From Granulicella sapmiensis (GTDB lineage: Bacteria; Acidobacteriota; Terriglobia; Terriglobales; Acidobacteriaceae): a stretch of DNA of 41,836 nucleotides. This document shows, in pieces, positions 25,032 through 33,627 of the stretch. The DNA is taken from NCBI GenBank assembly GCA_026225395.1, contig JAMFSR010000004.1, positions 1 through 41,836 on the forward strand. Reading direction: 5' to 3'. The position numbers and the translations under genes are program-made. Under the pieces are notes generated by a model. It was given only the letters and a program-made list of their open reading frames with translations. It was not told where the DNA came from and did no database searches. Position 1 is the stretch's first letter. Each line of letters begins with the position of its first letter.

Positions 25032-25507
25032 GTGTTGTACTTCGTTCCGTCGAGGGCTGTGCCGTCGCTCTTAGAGTAGACGTCGAAAACGTCCTGGCCG
25101 CCGAAGCTGGTGGAATCGGCGTCGTCCTGGTTGGAACGGAGGCCCCAGTCGGTGGACTTGGTCATGGGGTCCGTAGGAATGGCGCGGAGGAAGCGCATCT
25201 TCTTGGTCTGGATTTCTACGCCGTCTACCAGTGTTTGCAGGTCGGGCGGGTAGTTGTTCGAATCGGCCTTGGTCTGGATGAGGCCCTTGTCGGCTACGTC
25301 TTTGTACTTGTCGATGGCGTCGCGCATCTCCCAAAGGTCGCGACGGAGTTCGCGTTCCTTGGTGCGCTTTACCTGGAAGCGGGCGACCGGGACGGCTGCA
25401 CCGGCGAGGATGGCGAGGATCGTAATGACAATAATCAGCTCCACGAGCGTGACGCCGGTCTCGGAAGACCAGGCTTTGCTGCGAGGATTTCTGCTGAGGG
25501 TCGCCAT
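25025..25507 (-). CDS. GspG-like type II pseudopilin (first)
   Basis: A 160-aa prepilin with processing site G|VTLVELIIVITILAIL (Glu +5) after a 20-residue basic leader, then RRDLWEMRDAIDKYKD and LQTLVDGVEI, AIPTDPMTKSTDW and a C-terminal DGTKYNTW. The head resembles calcium-binding GspG major pseudopilins. AGGAG lies 8 nt before the ATG, and the secretin stop is 15 bp upstream. The two pilins are related but clearly diverged, suggesting distinct positions in the fibre. Confidence 0.88.
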   Translation of the reverse strand: MATLSRNPRSKAWSSETGVTLVELIIVITILAILAGAAVPVARFQVKRTKERELRRDLWEMRDAIDKYKDVADKGLIQTKADSNNYPPDLQTLVDGVEIQTKKMRFLRAIPTDPMTKSTDWGLRSNQDDADSTSFGGQDVFDVYSKSDGTALDGTKYNTW

Positions 25508-25522
25508 GGTTGCCGCTCCTGC

Positions 25523-27982
25523 CTATTTGACGTGGACGACGGCCTGCGTGCCGATGGTGGGCAGGCTGTTCTGCTTGCTGTCCTTGGCGCCGATCTTGAC
25601 GAGAGCGAGCGTGCTATCGCCGGAGGACAGGGCCTTGAAGGTGAGTGTGCAGACGGAACCCTGTCCGTTGATGCCACCGGTGTTGGGCGGGCGCGAGGCG
25701 GAGATGGTGACGAGACCGTTGCCTTCATCGCGGTGGACGAGCGCGACGGCCTGGCCGTCCTGGCTGAGGAGTGTGCCGGCATCGACGTCGACCAGCGAGA
25801 GGACCTTGGGATCGAACTGGAGCTGCATGGGGACGCTGAAGAGGTCGCTGGCGTTAGCTGCCATGATGGCAACCTGGAAGGTGGAACCGACGGCCTGGTT
25901 GACGACTCCGGGCACGACCATGAGCGACACTGGCGGGTTATTGGACGCAGGTACGTTGGGCGTGCCGGGCCGGCCTGGTGTGGGCGGAGCGATAGGCTTT
26001 CCTTGCGCGGCGATCTGGCCGATCATGGAGGACGCGGCGTTGGCGGCGGTGGTGGGCTGGGCGGCGACGGGCGGACCGGTGACGCCGGCTGCGGCTGCCT
26101 TTTCGGCGGCGATCTGCTTGGAGCGGTCCGAGCGGATGAGCTCAACGGAGCCGCCGGAGCCGGTGAAGATGGGGCGGGTGTTTTCGGCGGTGAGGATGGA
26201 CTCGCGGACGATGTGGGGGATGAGCAGGAAGACGATTTCGTCGGACTGCTGGACCTTGTCCTGCGAGGAGAAAAAGTACTTGATGAAGGGGATTTCGCCG
26301 AGACCGGGGGTGCCGCTGACCGTCTTGGTGTCTTGCTGCTGGAGTAGGCCGGCGAGGATGGAGGGTTCACCATCCTTGAGCTGGATGACCTGTTCGACGA
26401 CTCGCTGCGAGATGATGGGCTCTGTGACGCCGGAGATGGTGACGGAGCCGTTCTGCGCGGAGATTTCGATCTTCATCTTGAGCGAAACTTCGCGGTCGTA
26501 GTGGACGGTTGGGGTCATGGCGATGTTGACGCCGACGTCGAGGTAGGTGAACTGGGTCTGCACGCCGAGCGAGGCAGTAGTGATGGCGGCGCCGGCGGAG
26601 TAGGAGCCGGTGGCTACGGGAATCTTGGAACCGATCTTGAGCGTGGCTGCCTGGCCGTCGGTGGCACGGACACGGGGGTTCTGGAGGATGCGAGTGTCGG
26701 AGTCCGAGAGCAACGCGTTGACCTGGCCACCGGTGAGGGACACGGCGAAGTTGGTGGCGTTGAGGTTGCCGAGGGTGTTGAGTGTGATGCTGGAGGTGCT
26801 CGTGGTGGTAGTCGTCGCAGTGGTAGAAGCGCTTGTAGTGTTGGCGTTGCTGTACTGCGGAGTCAGCCCGAAGCTCGTCGGGAGCGTGATGCCAAGGTTC
26901 CGCTCGAGCTGCCGGCTGACTTCGAGTACGGCTACGTCTACGACGACCTCGGGCCGTGTGCGGTCGAGGTCGTTGATGATCTTTTCGGCGAGGATGAGCT
27001 CTTCGGGCGTGGCGCGCATGACGATGGCGTTCTGGCTGGCGATGAGGAACATCTTCGTGGTGGGGTCGAAGAGGTTGCGGAGAGCGACGAGGATTTCGTT
27101 GGCGTCGTTCTGCTGCGAGACATTAGTGAGGTAGAAGGTCTCCACGGCGAGATCGTCGAGCTCGGTGCGCTTGGTGCGGTTGTTTTGAGCGACGAAGATG
27201 GTGTTGGAGGTGACGGGCTTCCAGAAGGTGCCGGAGAGCGTGCCGACGATGCGGAAGGCGTCGCCGAGGGAGACGCTGGTGAGATCGACGGGGATGCGCT
27301 TGGAGGTGTAGTCAGGGTCGAAGATGACGTTGAGGCCAGCAGCCTTGCCAATGGCTTGATAGACGTTTTTGGTGTCTTCGACCATGTGCAGGGTGATGGG
27401 GTCGTCGTTGACGGGTTGCAGCTCGACGGGGCCGTTCATGGACTCGATGTCCTTGAGGACCTGCTTCTGGCGCTGGGTCTGCTCGCCGAAGCCGGGCGAG
27501 ACGACGTTGACCACGGGCTTGCCGTCGGGACCGATGACGGGCGGTGCAGCAGCGGTGCCGGGCGCGTGCTTTTCGGTGATCGAGAGCTCCTGCGCGGCGG
27601 CCTGGTTGCCGGGGTCGATCTGGAGGGCGCGGGCGAACTCGTTGAGAGCGCCGTCGGAGTCGCCGGAGTTGCGCAGGACGCGACCGCGGTCGACGTGCTG
27701 GTTGGCGGCCTGGAAGCGGAGGCGCTCGTAGTGCTCGCGGTAGCGGAGGTCCTTGGGCTTCTTGAGGTGGGCCTGGCGGTAGGCTTCGAAGGCTGCGTCG
27801 AAGTCTTCGCGGGACTCGGCGGTGCGGCCGCGCTTGTCCCAGGTGGAGGCGGACTGGCCGTGGGCCGTGGCGGGTGCGAAGCCGGCGACGCCACAGGCGA
27901 GCAGCGGGGCTACTCCAAGGCGAACGACGTACTTATTGAGAAAGGCAGCTTTGATTGAGGGACCGATCCTGCTTGACTGCAT
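25523..27982 (-). CDS. secretin (GspD/PilQ-like) with TPR and cohesin domains
   Basis: An 819-aa outer-membrane secretin. A signal segment at about 18-40 (VVRLGVAPLLACGVAGFAPA) is followed by TPR-like helices (45-135), an STN/N0-like domain near 190-250 (AAGLNVIFDPDY), an N1-type domain (ANEILVALRNLF, RTRPEVVVDVAVLEV), and the secretin core about 430-600 (NPRVRATDGQ, IGSKIPVATGSY, GEIPFIKYFFSS, EIVFLLIPHI). Residues about 685-818 form a cohesin-like domain (FQVAIMAANASDLFSVPMQL). It is the outer-membrane gate of a type II secretion or pilus machine with the adjacent pseudopilins. I favour the ATG at 27982, which puts the signal peptide near the N-terminus behind AGGG; the frame is open to an ATG at 28144. 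Confidence 0.9.
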   Translation of the reverse strand: MQSSRIGPSIKAAFLNKYVVRLGVAPLLACGVAGFAPATAHGQSASTWDKRGRTAESREDFDAAFEAYRQAHLKKPKDLRYREHYERLRFQAANQHVDRGRVLRNSGDSDGALNEFARALQIDPGNQAAAQELSITEKHAPGTAAAPPVIGPDGKPVVNVVSPGFGEQTQRQKQVLKDIESMNGPVELQPVNDDPITLHMVEDTKNVYQAIGKAAGLNVIFDPDYTSKRIPVDLTSVSLGDAFRIVGTLSGTFWKPVTSNTIFVAQNNRTKRTELDDLAVETFYLTNVSQQNDANEILVALRNLFDPTTKMFLIASQNAIVMRATPEELILAEKIINDLDRTRPEVVVDVAVLEVSRQLERNLGITLPTSFGLTPQYSNANTTSASTTATTTTTSTSSITLNTLGNLNATNFAVSLTGGQVNALLSDSDTRILQNPRVRATDGQAATLKIGSKIPVATGSYSAGAAITTASLGVQTQFTYLDVGVNIAMTPTVHYDREVSLKMKIEISAQNGSVTISGVTEPIISQRVVEQVIQLKDGEPSILAGLLQQQDTKTVSGTPGLGEIPFIKYFFSSQDKVQQSDEIVFLLIPHIVRESILTAENTRPIFTGSGGSVELIRSDRSKQIAAEKAAAAGVTGPPVAAQPTTAANAASSMIGQIAAQGKPIAPPTPGRPGTPNVPASNNPPVSLMVVPGVVNQAVGSTFQVAIMAANASDLFSVPMQLQFDPKVLSLVDVDAGTLLSQDGQAVALVHRDEGNGLVTISASRPPNTGGINGQGSVCTLTFKALSSGDSTLALVKIGAKDSKQNSLPTIGTQAVVHVK

Positions 27983-28364
27983 GCGTGCGCCCTGCTCCAG
28001 GTGGCCACGGACGCTGGGCTCGGAAGAGTGCTGTGGGGTTGGTGGAGAAGCCCGGGAAACAAGCTTCGCCGCGCGGTCCTCTGCAGTCTCGAGCGGATGG
28101 TCGGGCTGGTTGGATTCTATCATTCGTGTCACCGGTGGCTCCATGAAGGGCGTAGCTTCCGAGGTGCTGTCCGCGGGAGGCTAAGATGTCTCCTCACGGC
28201 AACTTCGGGGTTGTGTGCGACTGCCTGCAAGGTCTTGGACGCGCGAAGGGGCAAGGCGTTTCGGTTGAGGGTGCATCTGCTAGCATCGGGGTTTGGGGCT
28301 GGCGCATCGTATCGCAGGGAAAAGCAGGTTTTAGGTTCCAGGTTTTAGGTTTTGGTGAAGGCTT
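27983..28364. other. divergent region between secretin operon and smpB
   Basis: If the secretin starts at 27982 this gap is about 380 bases; if it starts at 28144 it is 220. The part from 28145 contains no supportable gene. A GGTTTT-rich block lies at 28320-28355, directly before smpB. No clear promoter was identified for either direction. Confidence 0.4.
28320..28355 (+). repeat. GGTTTT-rich degenerate repeat block, copy 2
   Basis: AAAAGCAGGTTTTAGGTTCC is followed by further AGGTTTT units. The first 14 bases match the block at 24567-24607 in the opposite orientation. It ends 9 bp before the smpB ATG, so it would form the smpB leader. Confidence 0.45.
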
Positions 28365-28907
28365 ATGGCGCGATCGCTTTCTAATCCGACTACGGCGACG
28401 GTAACCGCGAAGGCTCCGGTGAAGCAGAAGGACCGCGACCCCGTGGCGGCGGGGATGCGCGATGCGGCGTTCAACCGGTCGGCGAGTTTTAACTATTTTT
28501 TAAGCGACCGCGTTGAGGCGGGTGTGGCGCTGCGCGGGACCGAGGTGAAGTCGATCCGCGAGGGTAAGGCTAACCTGAAGGACGCCTATGGGCTACTGAA
28601 AGATGGCGAGTGTTTTCTGTTGAATGCCCATATCGGCCCGTTTTCGCATGGGAACACGATGAACCATGAGGCGTTGCGGACACGGAAGCTGCTGCTGCAT
28701 AAGAAAGAGATTGAGAAGCTGGAAGCGGCGACCAAGCAGAAGGGGTACACGCTGATTCCGGTGAAGCTTTACTTTAAGAATGGCCGTGTAAAGTGCGAAC
28801 TGGCGCTGGCTAAGGGCAAGCAGGACTGGGACAAGCGGGCAACCGAGCGGGCTCGTGAGGGCGATAAGGAAGCTAAAGCTGCGGTTGCGCGGAGCCAGCG
28901 GCGGTAG
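28365..28907 (+). CDS. smpB: tmRNA-binding protein SmpB
   Basis: A 180-aa SsrA-binding protein. After an N-terminal extension of about 35 residues, the conserved core runs NRSASFNYFLSDRVEAGVAL, GTEVKSIREGKANLKDAYG, AHIGPFSHG, TRKLLLHKKEIEKL and ends with the basic tail GKQDWDKRATERAREGDKEA typical of SmpB. It delivers tmRNA to stalled ribosomes for trans-translation. AAGG lies 3 nt before the ATG. A tmRNA gene was not found nearby. The unusually long N-terminus could mean an internal start (for example at Met31). Confidence 0.95.
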   Translation: MARSLSNPTTATVTAKAPVKQKDRDPVAAGMRDAAFNRSASFNYFLSDRVEAGVALRGTEVKSIREGKANLKDAYGLLKDGECFLLNAHIGPFSHGNTMNHEALRTRKLLLHKKEIEKLEAATKQKGYTLIPVKLYFKNGRVKCELALAKGKQDWDKRATERAREGDKEAKAAVARSQRR

Positions 28908-28950
28908 GGCTTCCCTGTTTCGCATGGCTTGTCGTCTAATCTGAAGGCTG

Positions 28951-30633
28951 ATGCCTGCTGACGCCAACTATCCCGCGATGAAGCTGTTGCAGCTAGCTGT
29001 GGGTGAGCTGCAGGCGGGCCGGATTGCTGAGGCGGAAGCGGGCTTTCAGAAGGTGCTTGCGCATGAGCCGGCAAACGGGCTGGCGCTGCATCAGGTGGGC
29101 CTGATTGCTTACAAGCGTGGGGACGGTGCTGCGGCGAGAGGGTTGCTGGAGCGAGCGGTGGCCGCTGAGCCTACGAATCTTGCCGTGCTGACCTCCTACG
29201 GAGTGATGCTGCATGAGATGAGCCAGCCGCGTGAGGCGTTGGAGGCTTTTCTGCGGGCGCTGGCGGTGGACTCGGCGCAGGCGGAGATATGGAATGCGGC
29301 GGGGATCTGCTTCCAGGAAATTGCACAGCCGGTGAAGGCGATGGAGTTTTATCTGCGGGCGCTGACGCTGCAACCGGAGTATCCGGAAGCGCTGAACAAC
29401 ATGGGTGTGGTGCTGACGCAGGAAGGCGACAACGATGCGGCGATCGAGCACTTCCGGAGCGCGCTGGCGTTGCAGCAGGGGTATCCGGACTGCTACAGCA
29501 ACCTGGGGGTCGCGCTGCGGAACCGGTTTGAGTATGCGGAAGCGATTGCGGCGTTTCGCGAAGGTTTCCGGCTGAGGCCTGACAGGGCCGACCTGGCTGG
29601 CGCGCTAGGAGAGGCGCTGAGCTTGATCTATGACGACGAAGCAGAGGCGATGCTGCGGCGCGGAGTGGAGCTGCAGCCGGGCGATCCGGAGAAGCATTGG
29701 AACCTTGCGCTGGAGTTGTTGAAGCAGGGCAACTATGCCGCCGGCTGGCAGGAGTACGAGTGGCGATGGAAACGCACGCGCGATCAGACGCCGTTGCCCG
29801 CCTTTACGCAGCCTTACTGGCGGAATGAAGCGGGGCAAGAGATTGCGGGCAAGACGATTCTGCTGCATGCGGAGCAGGGTTTTGGAGATACGCTGCAGTT
29901 TTTGCGGTATGTGTCGATGGTGCGGGGCCTGGGTGCGCAGGTAGTGCTGGAGGTACAGCCGGAGTTGAAGCGGCTGGTTGAGGTGTATGCGCGGCAGAAG
30001 GACGGTGTGACGGTGATTGCGACGGGTGAGGCGAGGCCTGCGTTTGACTGGCACATACCATTGATGAGCCTGCCACCGGCTTTCGCGACGACGCTGGAGA
30101 ACATCCCGGCACCGGTGCGGCTATTGCCTGCTGTGACGGAAGCGCGTCGCGGAGACAAGGCATTGCGGGTGGGGCTTGCATGGGCGGGCAATCGGGCGCA
30201 TGCGCGGGACCGCGAGAGAACTGTGCCATGGGAGGCTTTGTTGCCGCTGTTCGATGTGCCGGGATGTGAGTGGGTGAGCCTGCAGGTGGGTGGGACCGGA
30301 GCGGAACAGGCGTGGATGGAGCAGCCGTTGCTAAGTGATTTTCTGGATACAGCGAGAGTGATCGATACGCTCGACGTTGTGCTGTGCGTGGATAGCGCGG
30401 TGGCGCATCTTGCGGCGTCGCTGGGGGCGCGGACGTGGATCCTGCTGCCATATGTGGCGGACTGGCGATGGATGCGGCCTGGGGATTCGAAGAGCCCGTG
30501 GTATCCGCAGGCGCGGCTGTTCCGGCAGAAGAAGCTGCCAGCGGGCGAAGCGCAGGCTGAGTTGTGGAAGCCGGTGATCGAGGATGTGGAGAAGGCTTTA
30601 ATTGCGTTGCGTGAAGCTCTGTTATGGGACTGA
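28951..30633 (+). CDS. TPR protein with C-terminal glycosyltransferase-like domain
   Basis: A 560-aa protein. Residues about 5-280 are tandem tetratricopeptide repeats (for example LHQVGLIAYKRGDGAAARGL, ALNNMGVVLTQEGDNDAAIE), and residues about 290-555 resemble the GT9/GT41-like domain found after TPRs: KTILLHAEQGFGDTLQFLRY, LRVGLAWAGN, VLCVDSAVAHLAASLGA and ILLPYVADWRWM with SPWYPQARLFRQ. Such proteins are predicted to glycosylate proteins or help assemble surface glycans. No signal peptide is present, so it is likely cytoplasmic. AAGG lies 3 nt before the ATG. Substrate unknown. The gene is strongly G-rich on its coding strand. Confidence 0.85.
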   Translation: MPADANYPAMKLLQLAVGELQAGRIAEAEAGFQKVLAHEPANGLALHQVGLIAYKRGDGAAARGLLERAVAAEPTNLAVLTSYGVMLHEMSQPREALEAFLRALAVDSAQAEIWNAAGICFQEIAQPVKAMEFYLRALTLQPEYPEALNNMGVVLTQEGDNDAAIEHFRSALALQQGYPDCYSNLGVALRNRFEYAEAIAAFREGFRLRPDRADLAGALGEALSLIYDDEAEAMLRRGVELQPGDPEKHWNLALELLKQGNYAAGWQEYEWRWKRTRDQTPLPAFTQPYWRNEAGQEIAGKTILLHAEQGFGDTLQFLRYVSMVRGLGAQVVLEVQPELKRLVEVYARQKDGVTVIATGEARPAFDWHIPLMSLPPAFATTLENIPAPVRLLPAVTEARRGDKALRVGLAWAGNRAHARDRERTVPWEALLPLFDVPGCEWVSLQVGGTGAEQAWMEQPLLSDFLDTARVIDTLDVVLCVDSAVAHLAASLGARTWILLPYVADWRWMRPGDSKSPWYPQARLFRQKKLPAGEAQAELWKPVIEDVEKALIALREALLWD

Positions 30634-30671
30634 AATGAACGGCGCGTCATTGAGGCGTTATTCTGTACGTG

Positions 30672-32216
30672 ATGACAAAGAATCTTCTCTTCCAGGATCC
30701 TGCGGCCTTTGCGACACCTCTTCTTGCTGTCTTTGCGGTGGATATTGCAACCGGTAAAGACGAGGCCCCTTCGCCTGCCCTGCTTTCTACTTCCGACACG
30801 TTGGCCAATGCGGCTGCGCCATGGCTGGGTTCGGGCGAGTTCAAAGCAGCGCTGGGTGAGACTTTGCTGCTGCATTATCCGGCGAATGCGAAGGCGGAAC
30901 GTCTGCTGGTGATCGGGCTGGGGAAGGCGAAGACGTTCTCCGTACACGATGTACGCAAGGGTGCGGGGGTTGCGGTGCGGTTTGCCAAGCCGCGCGGCAT
31001 CTTCGAGCTTGCTATTGCTTTTCCGGAAGACAAGGCCTTGGCAGACGAGCACCTGGAGACACTTCCCTGCCATCGGACGACGCGCGCCCTGGCGGAAGGC
31101 GCGCTGCTGGCGGACTTCGATATCGACATTTATCGCAGCGACCGCAAGGACCAAGCGATTCAAGCGGTGACAGTAATCGCGCATGAGGGCGACAAGAAGA
31201 CACAGCGTGAGATCCAGCAAGGCTTTGACGAAGGCGTGGTTCTGGGCGAAGCCCAGAACTTTGCGCGGTCGCTGGTGAACGAGCCGGGCAATGTGCTGAC
31301 ACCGACCGAGCTAGGCAAGCGCACCAAGGCGATGTGCGAGAGCTTCGGGATCGCGTGCGACGTGCATTCGATCGACAAAATTCTTGAGTTGAAGATGGGT
31401 GCTCTGGCAGCGGTGACGCAGGGTTCCAGTGAGCCGCCGGCGCTGATCGTGATGCGCTATGAGCCGGCTGTCGCGCCGCCTGAAGGTTCGCCGGTGCTGG
31501 CGCTGGTGGGCAAAGGCATTACGTTCGACACGGGCGGGATTTCGATCAAGCCCGCGGACAACATGGACAAGATGAAGTACGACATGGCCGGCGCGGCGGC
31601 GATGATTGGAGCGATGCAGGCCATCGCGCAGCTCAAACCCAATGTGAGGGTGATGAGCATTGTGTGCTCGTGCGAGAACATGCCGGATGGGAAGGCGTTC
31701 AAGCCTGGCGATGTGATTACGGCGATGTCCGGCAAGACGATCGAGATTATGAACACCGATGCCGAAGGCCGCCTGGTGCTGGCCGATGGGCTGCACTATG
31801 CGAAGACGCTGGGAGCAACGCATTTGATCAATGCGGCGACGCTTACGGGAGCGATCGGTGTGGCGCTGGGCTTGTTGAATGCCGGGTTATTTTCGAATGA
31901 CGATGAGACGACGCAGAGCTTTCTCAACGGCTATGCCGTGGCGGGCGAGAAGTTCTGGCGGATGCCCTGCACCGAGGACTATCGCGAGCAGATCAAGTCG
32001 CAGATCGCGGACATTATGAATACAGGCGGGTCGCGTTATGGCGGAGCGATTACGGCGGCGATGTTCCTGAAAGAGTTCGCGGAGGAGACGCCATGGATTC
32101 ACCTGGATATCGCAGGAACCGCGTGGATTGACGATAACAAGCCGTGGCAGTCGCGCGGGCCTTCGGGTGTGGGTGTGCGGAGTATTACGGAATGGGTGCG
32201 CAGCTACGCGGGGTAA
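30672..32216 (+). CDS. pepA: leucyl aminopeptidase (M17)
   Basis: A 514-aa cytosolic aminopeptidase. The catalytic half has GKGITFDTGGISIKPADNMD (metal-binding Lys and Asp near 280-287), MKYDMAGAAAM, and the M17 signature NTDAEGRLVLADGL near 360. It removes N-terminal residues from peptides with two divalent metal ions. The frame opens at a GTG (30669) immediately followed by the ATG at 30672; I chose the ATG. No strong Shine-Dalgarno sequence is visible; GAGG is about 18 nt upstream. Confidence 0.95.
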   Translation: MTKNLLFQDPAAFATPLLAVFAVDIATGKDEAPSPALLSTSDTLANAAAPWLGSGEFKAALGETLLLHYPANAKAERLLVIGLGKAKTFSVHDVRKGAGVAVRFAKPRGIFELAIAFPEDKALADEHLETLPCHRTTRALAEGALLADFDIDIYRSDRKDQAIQAVTVIAHEGDKKTQREIQQGFDEGVVLGEAQNFARSLVNEPGNVLTPTELGKRTKAMCESFGIACDVHSIDKILELKMGALAAVTQGSSEPPALIVMRYEPAVAPPEGSPVLALVGKGITFDTGGISIKPADNMDKMKYDMAGAAAMIGAMQAIAQLKPNVRVMSIVCSCENMPDGKAFKPGDVITAMSGKTIEIMNTDAEGRLVLADGLHYAKTLGATHLINAATLTGAIGVALGLLNAGLFSNDDETTQSFLNGYAVAGEKFWRMPCTEDYREQIKSQIADIMNTGGSRYGGAITAAMFLKEFAEETPWIHLDIAGTAWIDDNKPWQSRGPSGVGVRSITEWVRSYAG

Positions 32217-32285
32217 GGTGGGCTGCAGGTCTCTCCGCTACGCTGCACTCCGGTCGAGATGACGGGGTTGAAGTGGGATAAAGGA
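32217..32285. repeat. repeat-like block after pepA
   Basis: The stretch GGTCTCTCCGCTACGCTGCA continuing CTCCGGTCGAGATGACGG resembles intergenic sequence I recall from acidobacterial genomes. There is one copy here, directly before copy 2 of the two-hairpin element. Status as a repeat is from memory, not from this window. Confidence 0.3.
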
Positions 32286-32350
32286 GAGCGGTCGGGCTTT
32301 GCCCGATACCCCACCCTTTCGCAAAAGCCCGAAAGGATGGGCCACCCGTT
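32286..32350 (+). repeat. two-hairpin intergenic element, copy 2
   Basis: It contains GAGCGGTCG, stem 1 TCGGGC-TTT-GCCCGA (6 bp), ATACCCCAC, stem 2 CCTTTCG/CGAAAGG (7 bp) and ATGGGCCACCC. Stem 1 differs in sequence from copy 1 but keeps its pairing. It lies between the convergent pepA and metallo-beta-lactamase genes, where it could act as a shared terminator. Confidence 0.8.
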
Positions 32351-32362
32351 GGGGTGCTTGGT

Positions 32363-33610
32363 CTAGGCGGTATAAGGGCCGAAGCGCGCTTTGATGTTGC
32401 CGGCTTCGCGGGTGTCGTCGAGGACGATGACTTCGTATTGGCGGCCGCCGGGGTGGACGCGGATGACGATGTGGCCCTGCTTGCTGAGCATGCGGTCGGA
32501 GAGGCGGGCGTCGGCTAGTTCAGCCGCGTCGGTGAGGCCAGTGGCGAGGACGTCGCGTGGGCCGGTTTGCAGGAGTGGGCTATAGAGCTTGTCGAGCGTG
32601 GAAAGCGCAGGGTGCGAGGCATGCCAGGACTGCAGGATGTAGATGCGAGAGCGCATGGAGCGGACGAAGTCCGCGCCGGTGGCGTCGTAGTAGCCGTGGT
32701 GATCGAGCGCGGCGACTGTGACGGGGCCAGCCGTGCGGGCTACGGGGGTTTCCACGTCGAGCCAGGGAACCGTGCCGAAGAGGGTGTCCGAAGTGAGGTC
32801 GCCACCGATGTAATAGCTGAACGGGCCGTAGGACATTTTGATGGCGCAGGAGCAGGCGTTTTCGGGTGGGTATTGGTTGGGTTGGAGTGAGGCTAACGGA
32901 GGGAAGAAGTGTTTGGTCTCGTCGCCGTGGCCGGTCCAGACTTCGCCGTTGGCGGCGAGGTTGCGGATGGTGATGCCGAGTGTGGGATTGTACTGGGCTT
33001 TGATTTGGGTTGTTGAGCCGACGCTGAGGCATTGGACTGTTGTGGCGTGGCAGTCGATCGCACGGACAAAGCGGATGTAGTTTTGGGTGGCGTCGTAGGT
33101 GGTTGTGGCGGGGTAGTCGTAGGTGGGATAGCCGCGGTCGATGAGGGTGCGGATGGGAAGGAGTTCGGCGACGTCGGTGACGCCAGTGAGGCGGTAGTCG
33201 CCGTGGGTGGAGGTGGGCGAGTCAGGCGTGAGGTCGCCCATGTGGTCGCCGTGGAAGTGGGTGAGGAGGAAGTAGTCGAGCTGCTGTTTGGGAGTGGTGC
33301 GGAGGTGATGCAGGGCGTAGCGGGCGATCCATTCGCCCGGGCGGCGGGTGGCGTTCGGGCGAGCGGCGGCGAGGGGTTCGGTGGGGCCTTTGACGGCGCC
33401 GGCGTCGACCATAATGGTGGTGCCATCAGGGGCAATGGTGAGGACGGAGTTGCCGCGGCCGGTGGAGATGTGGTGGATGTCGAGGAAGCCAGGTTGCCAG
33501 GGGTCGAACGGGGTATCGGGTTCGAGGGCCTGGACACGGTGGGTTGCGGCAAGGAAGAGTGCGGCGGAGGAGCCGGTGAGGAAGCGGCGGCGCGTGATGC
33601 GTTGGGGCAT
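32363..33610 (-). CDS. Tat-exported metallo-beta-lactamase-fold hydrolase
   Basis: A 415-aa protein. The N-terminus has a twin-arginine signal, TRRRFLTGSSAALFLAA, with likely cleavage near residue 28. The metal-binding motif HFHGDHMGD is near residue 120, preceded by TIMVDAG, and DHHGYYDA occurs further on. The overall pattern (FLDIHHISTGRGNSVLTIAPDG) resembles ComEC C-terminal-type MBL domains. Tat export suggests a folded, metal-loaded periplasmic enzyme. Substrate unknown. The small secreted protein gene ends 17 bp upstream, so the two form an operon. Confidence 0.85.
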   Translation of the reverse strand: MPQRITRRRFLTGSSAALFLAATHRVQALEPDTPFDPWQPGFLDIHHISTGRGNSVLTIAPDGTTIMVDAGAVKGPTEPLAAARPNATRRPGEWIARYALHHLRTTPKQQLDYFLLTHFHGDHMGDLTPDSPTSTHGDYRLTGVTDVAELLPIRTLIDRGYPTYDYPATTTYDATQNYIRFVRAIDCHATTVQCLSVGSTTQIKAQYNPTLGITIRNLAANGEVWTGHGDETKHFFPPLASLQPNQYPPENACSCAIKMSYGPFSYYIGGDLTSDTLFGTVPWLDVETPVARTAGPVTVAALDHHGYYDATGADFVRSMRSRIYILQSWHASHPALSTLDKLYSPLLQTGPRDVLATGLTDAAELADARLSDRMLSKQGHIVIRVHPGGRQYEVIVLDDTREAGNIKARFGPYTA

Positions 33611-33627
33611 CGTTCTATTGTGGCTTA

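Noticed and set aside
26501..27958. 485-aa plus-strand open frame
   Set aside because: It is antisense to the secretin, which has all family motifs.
28145..28364. tmRNA (ssrA) near smpB
   Set aside because: No alanine-tRNA-like ends or tag reading frame were seen near smpB.
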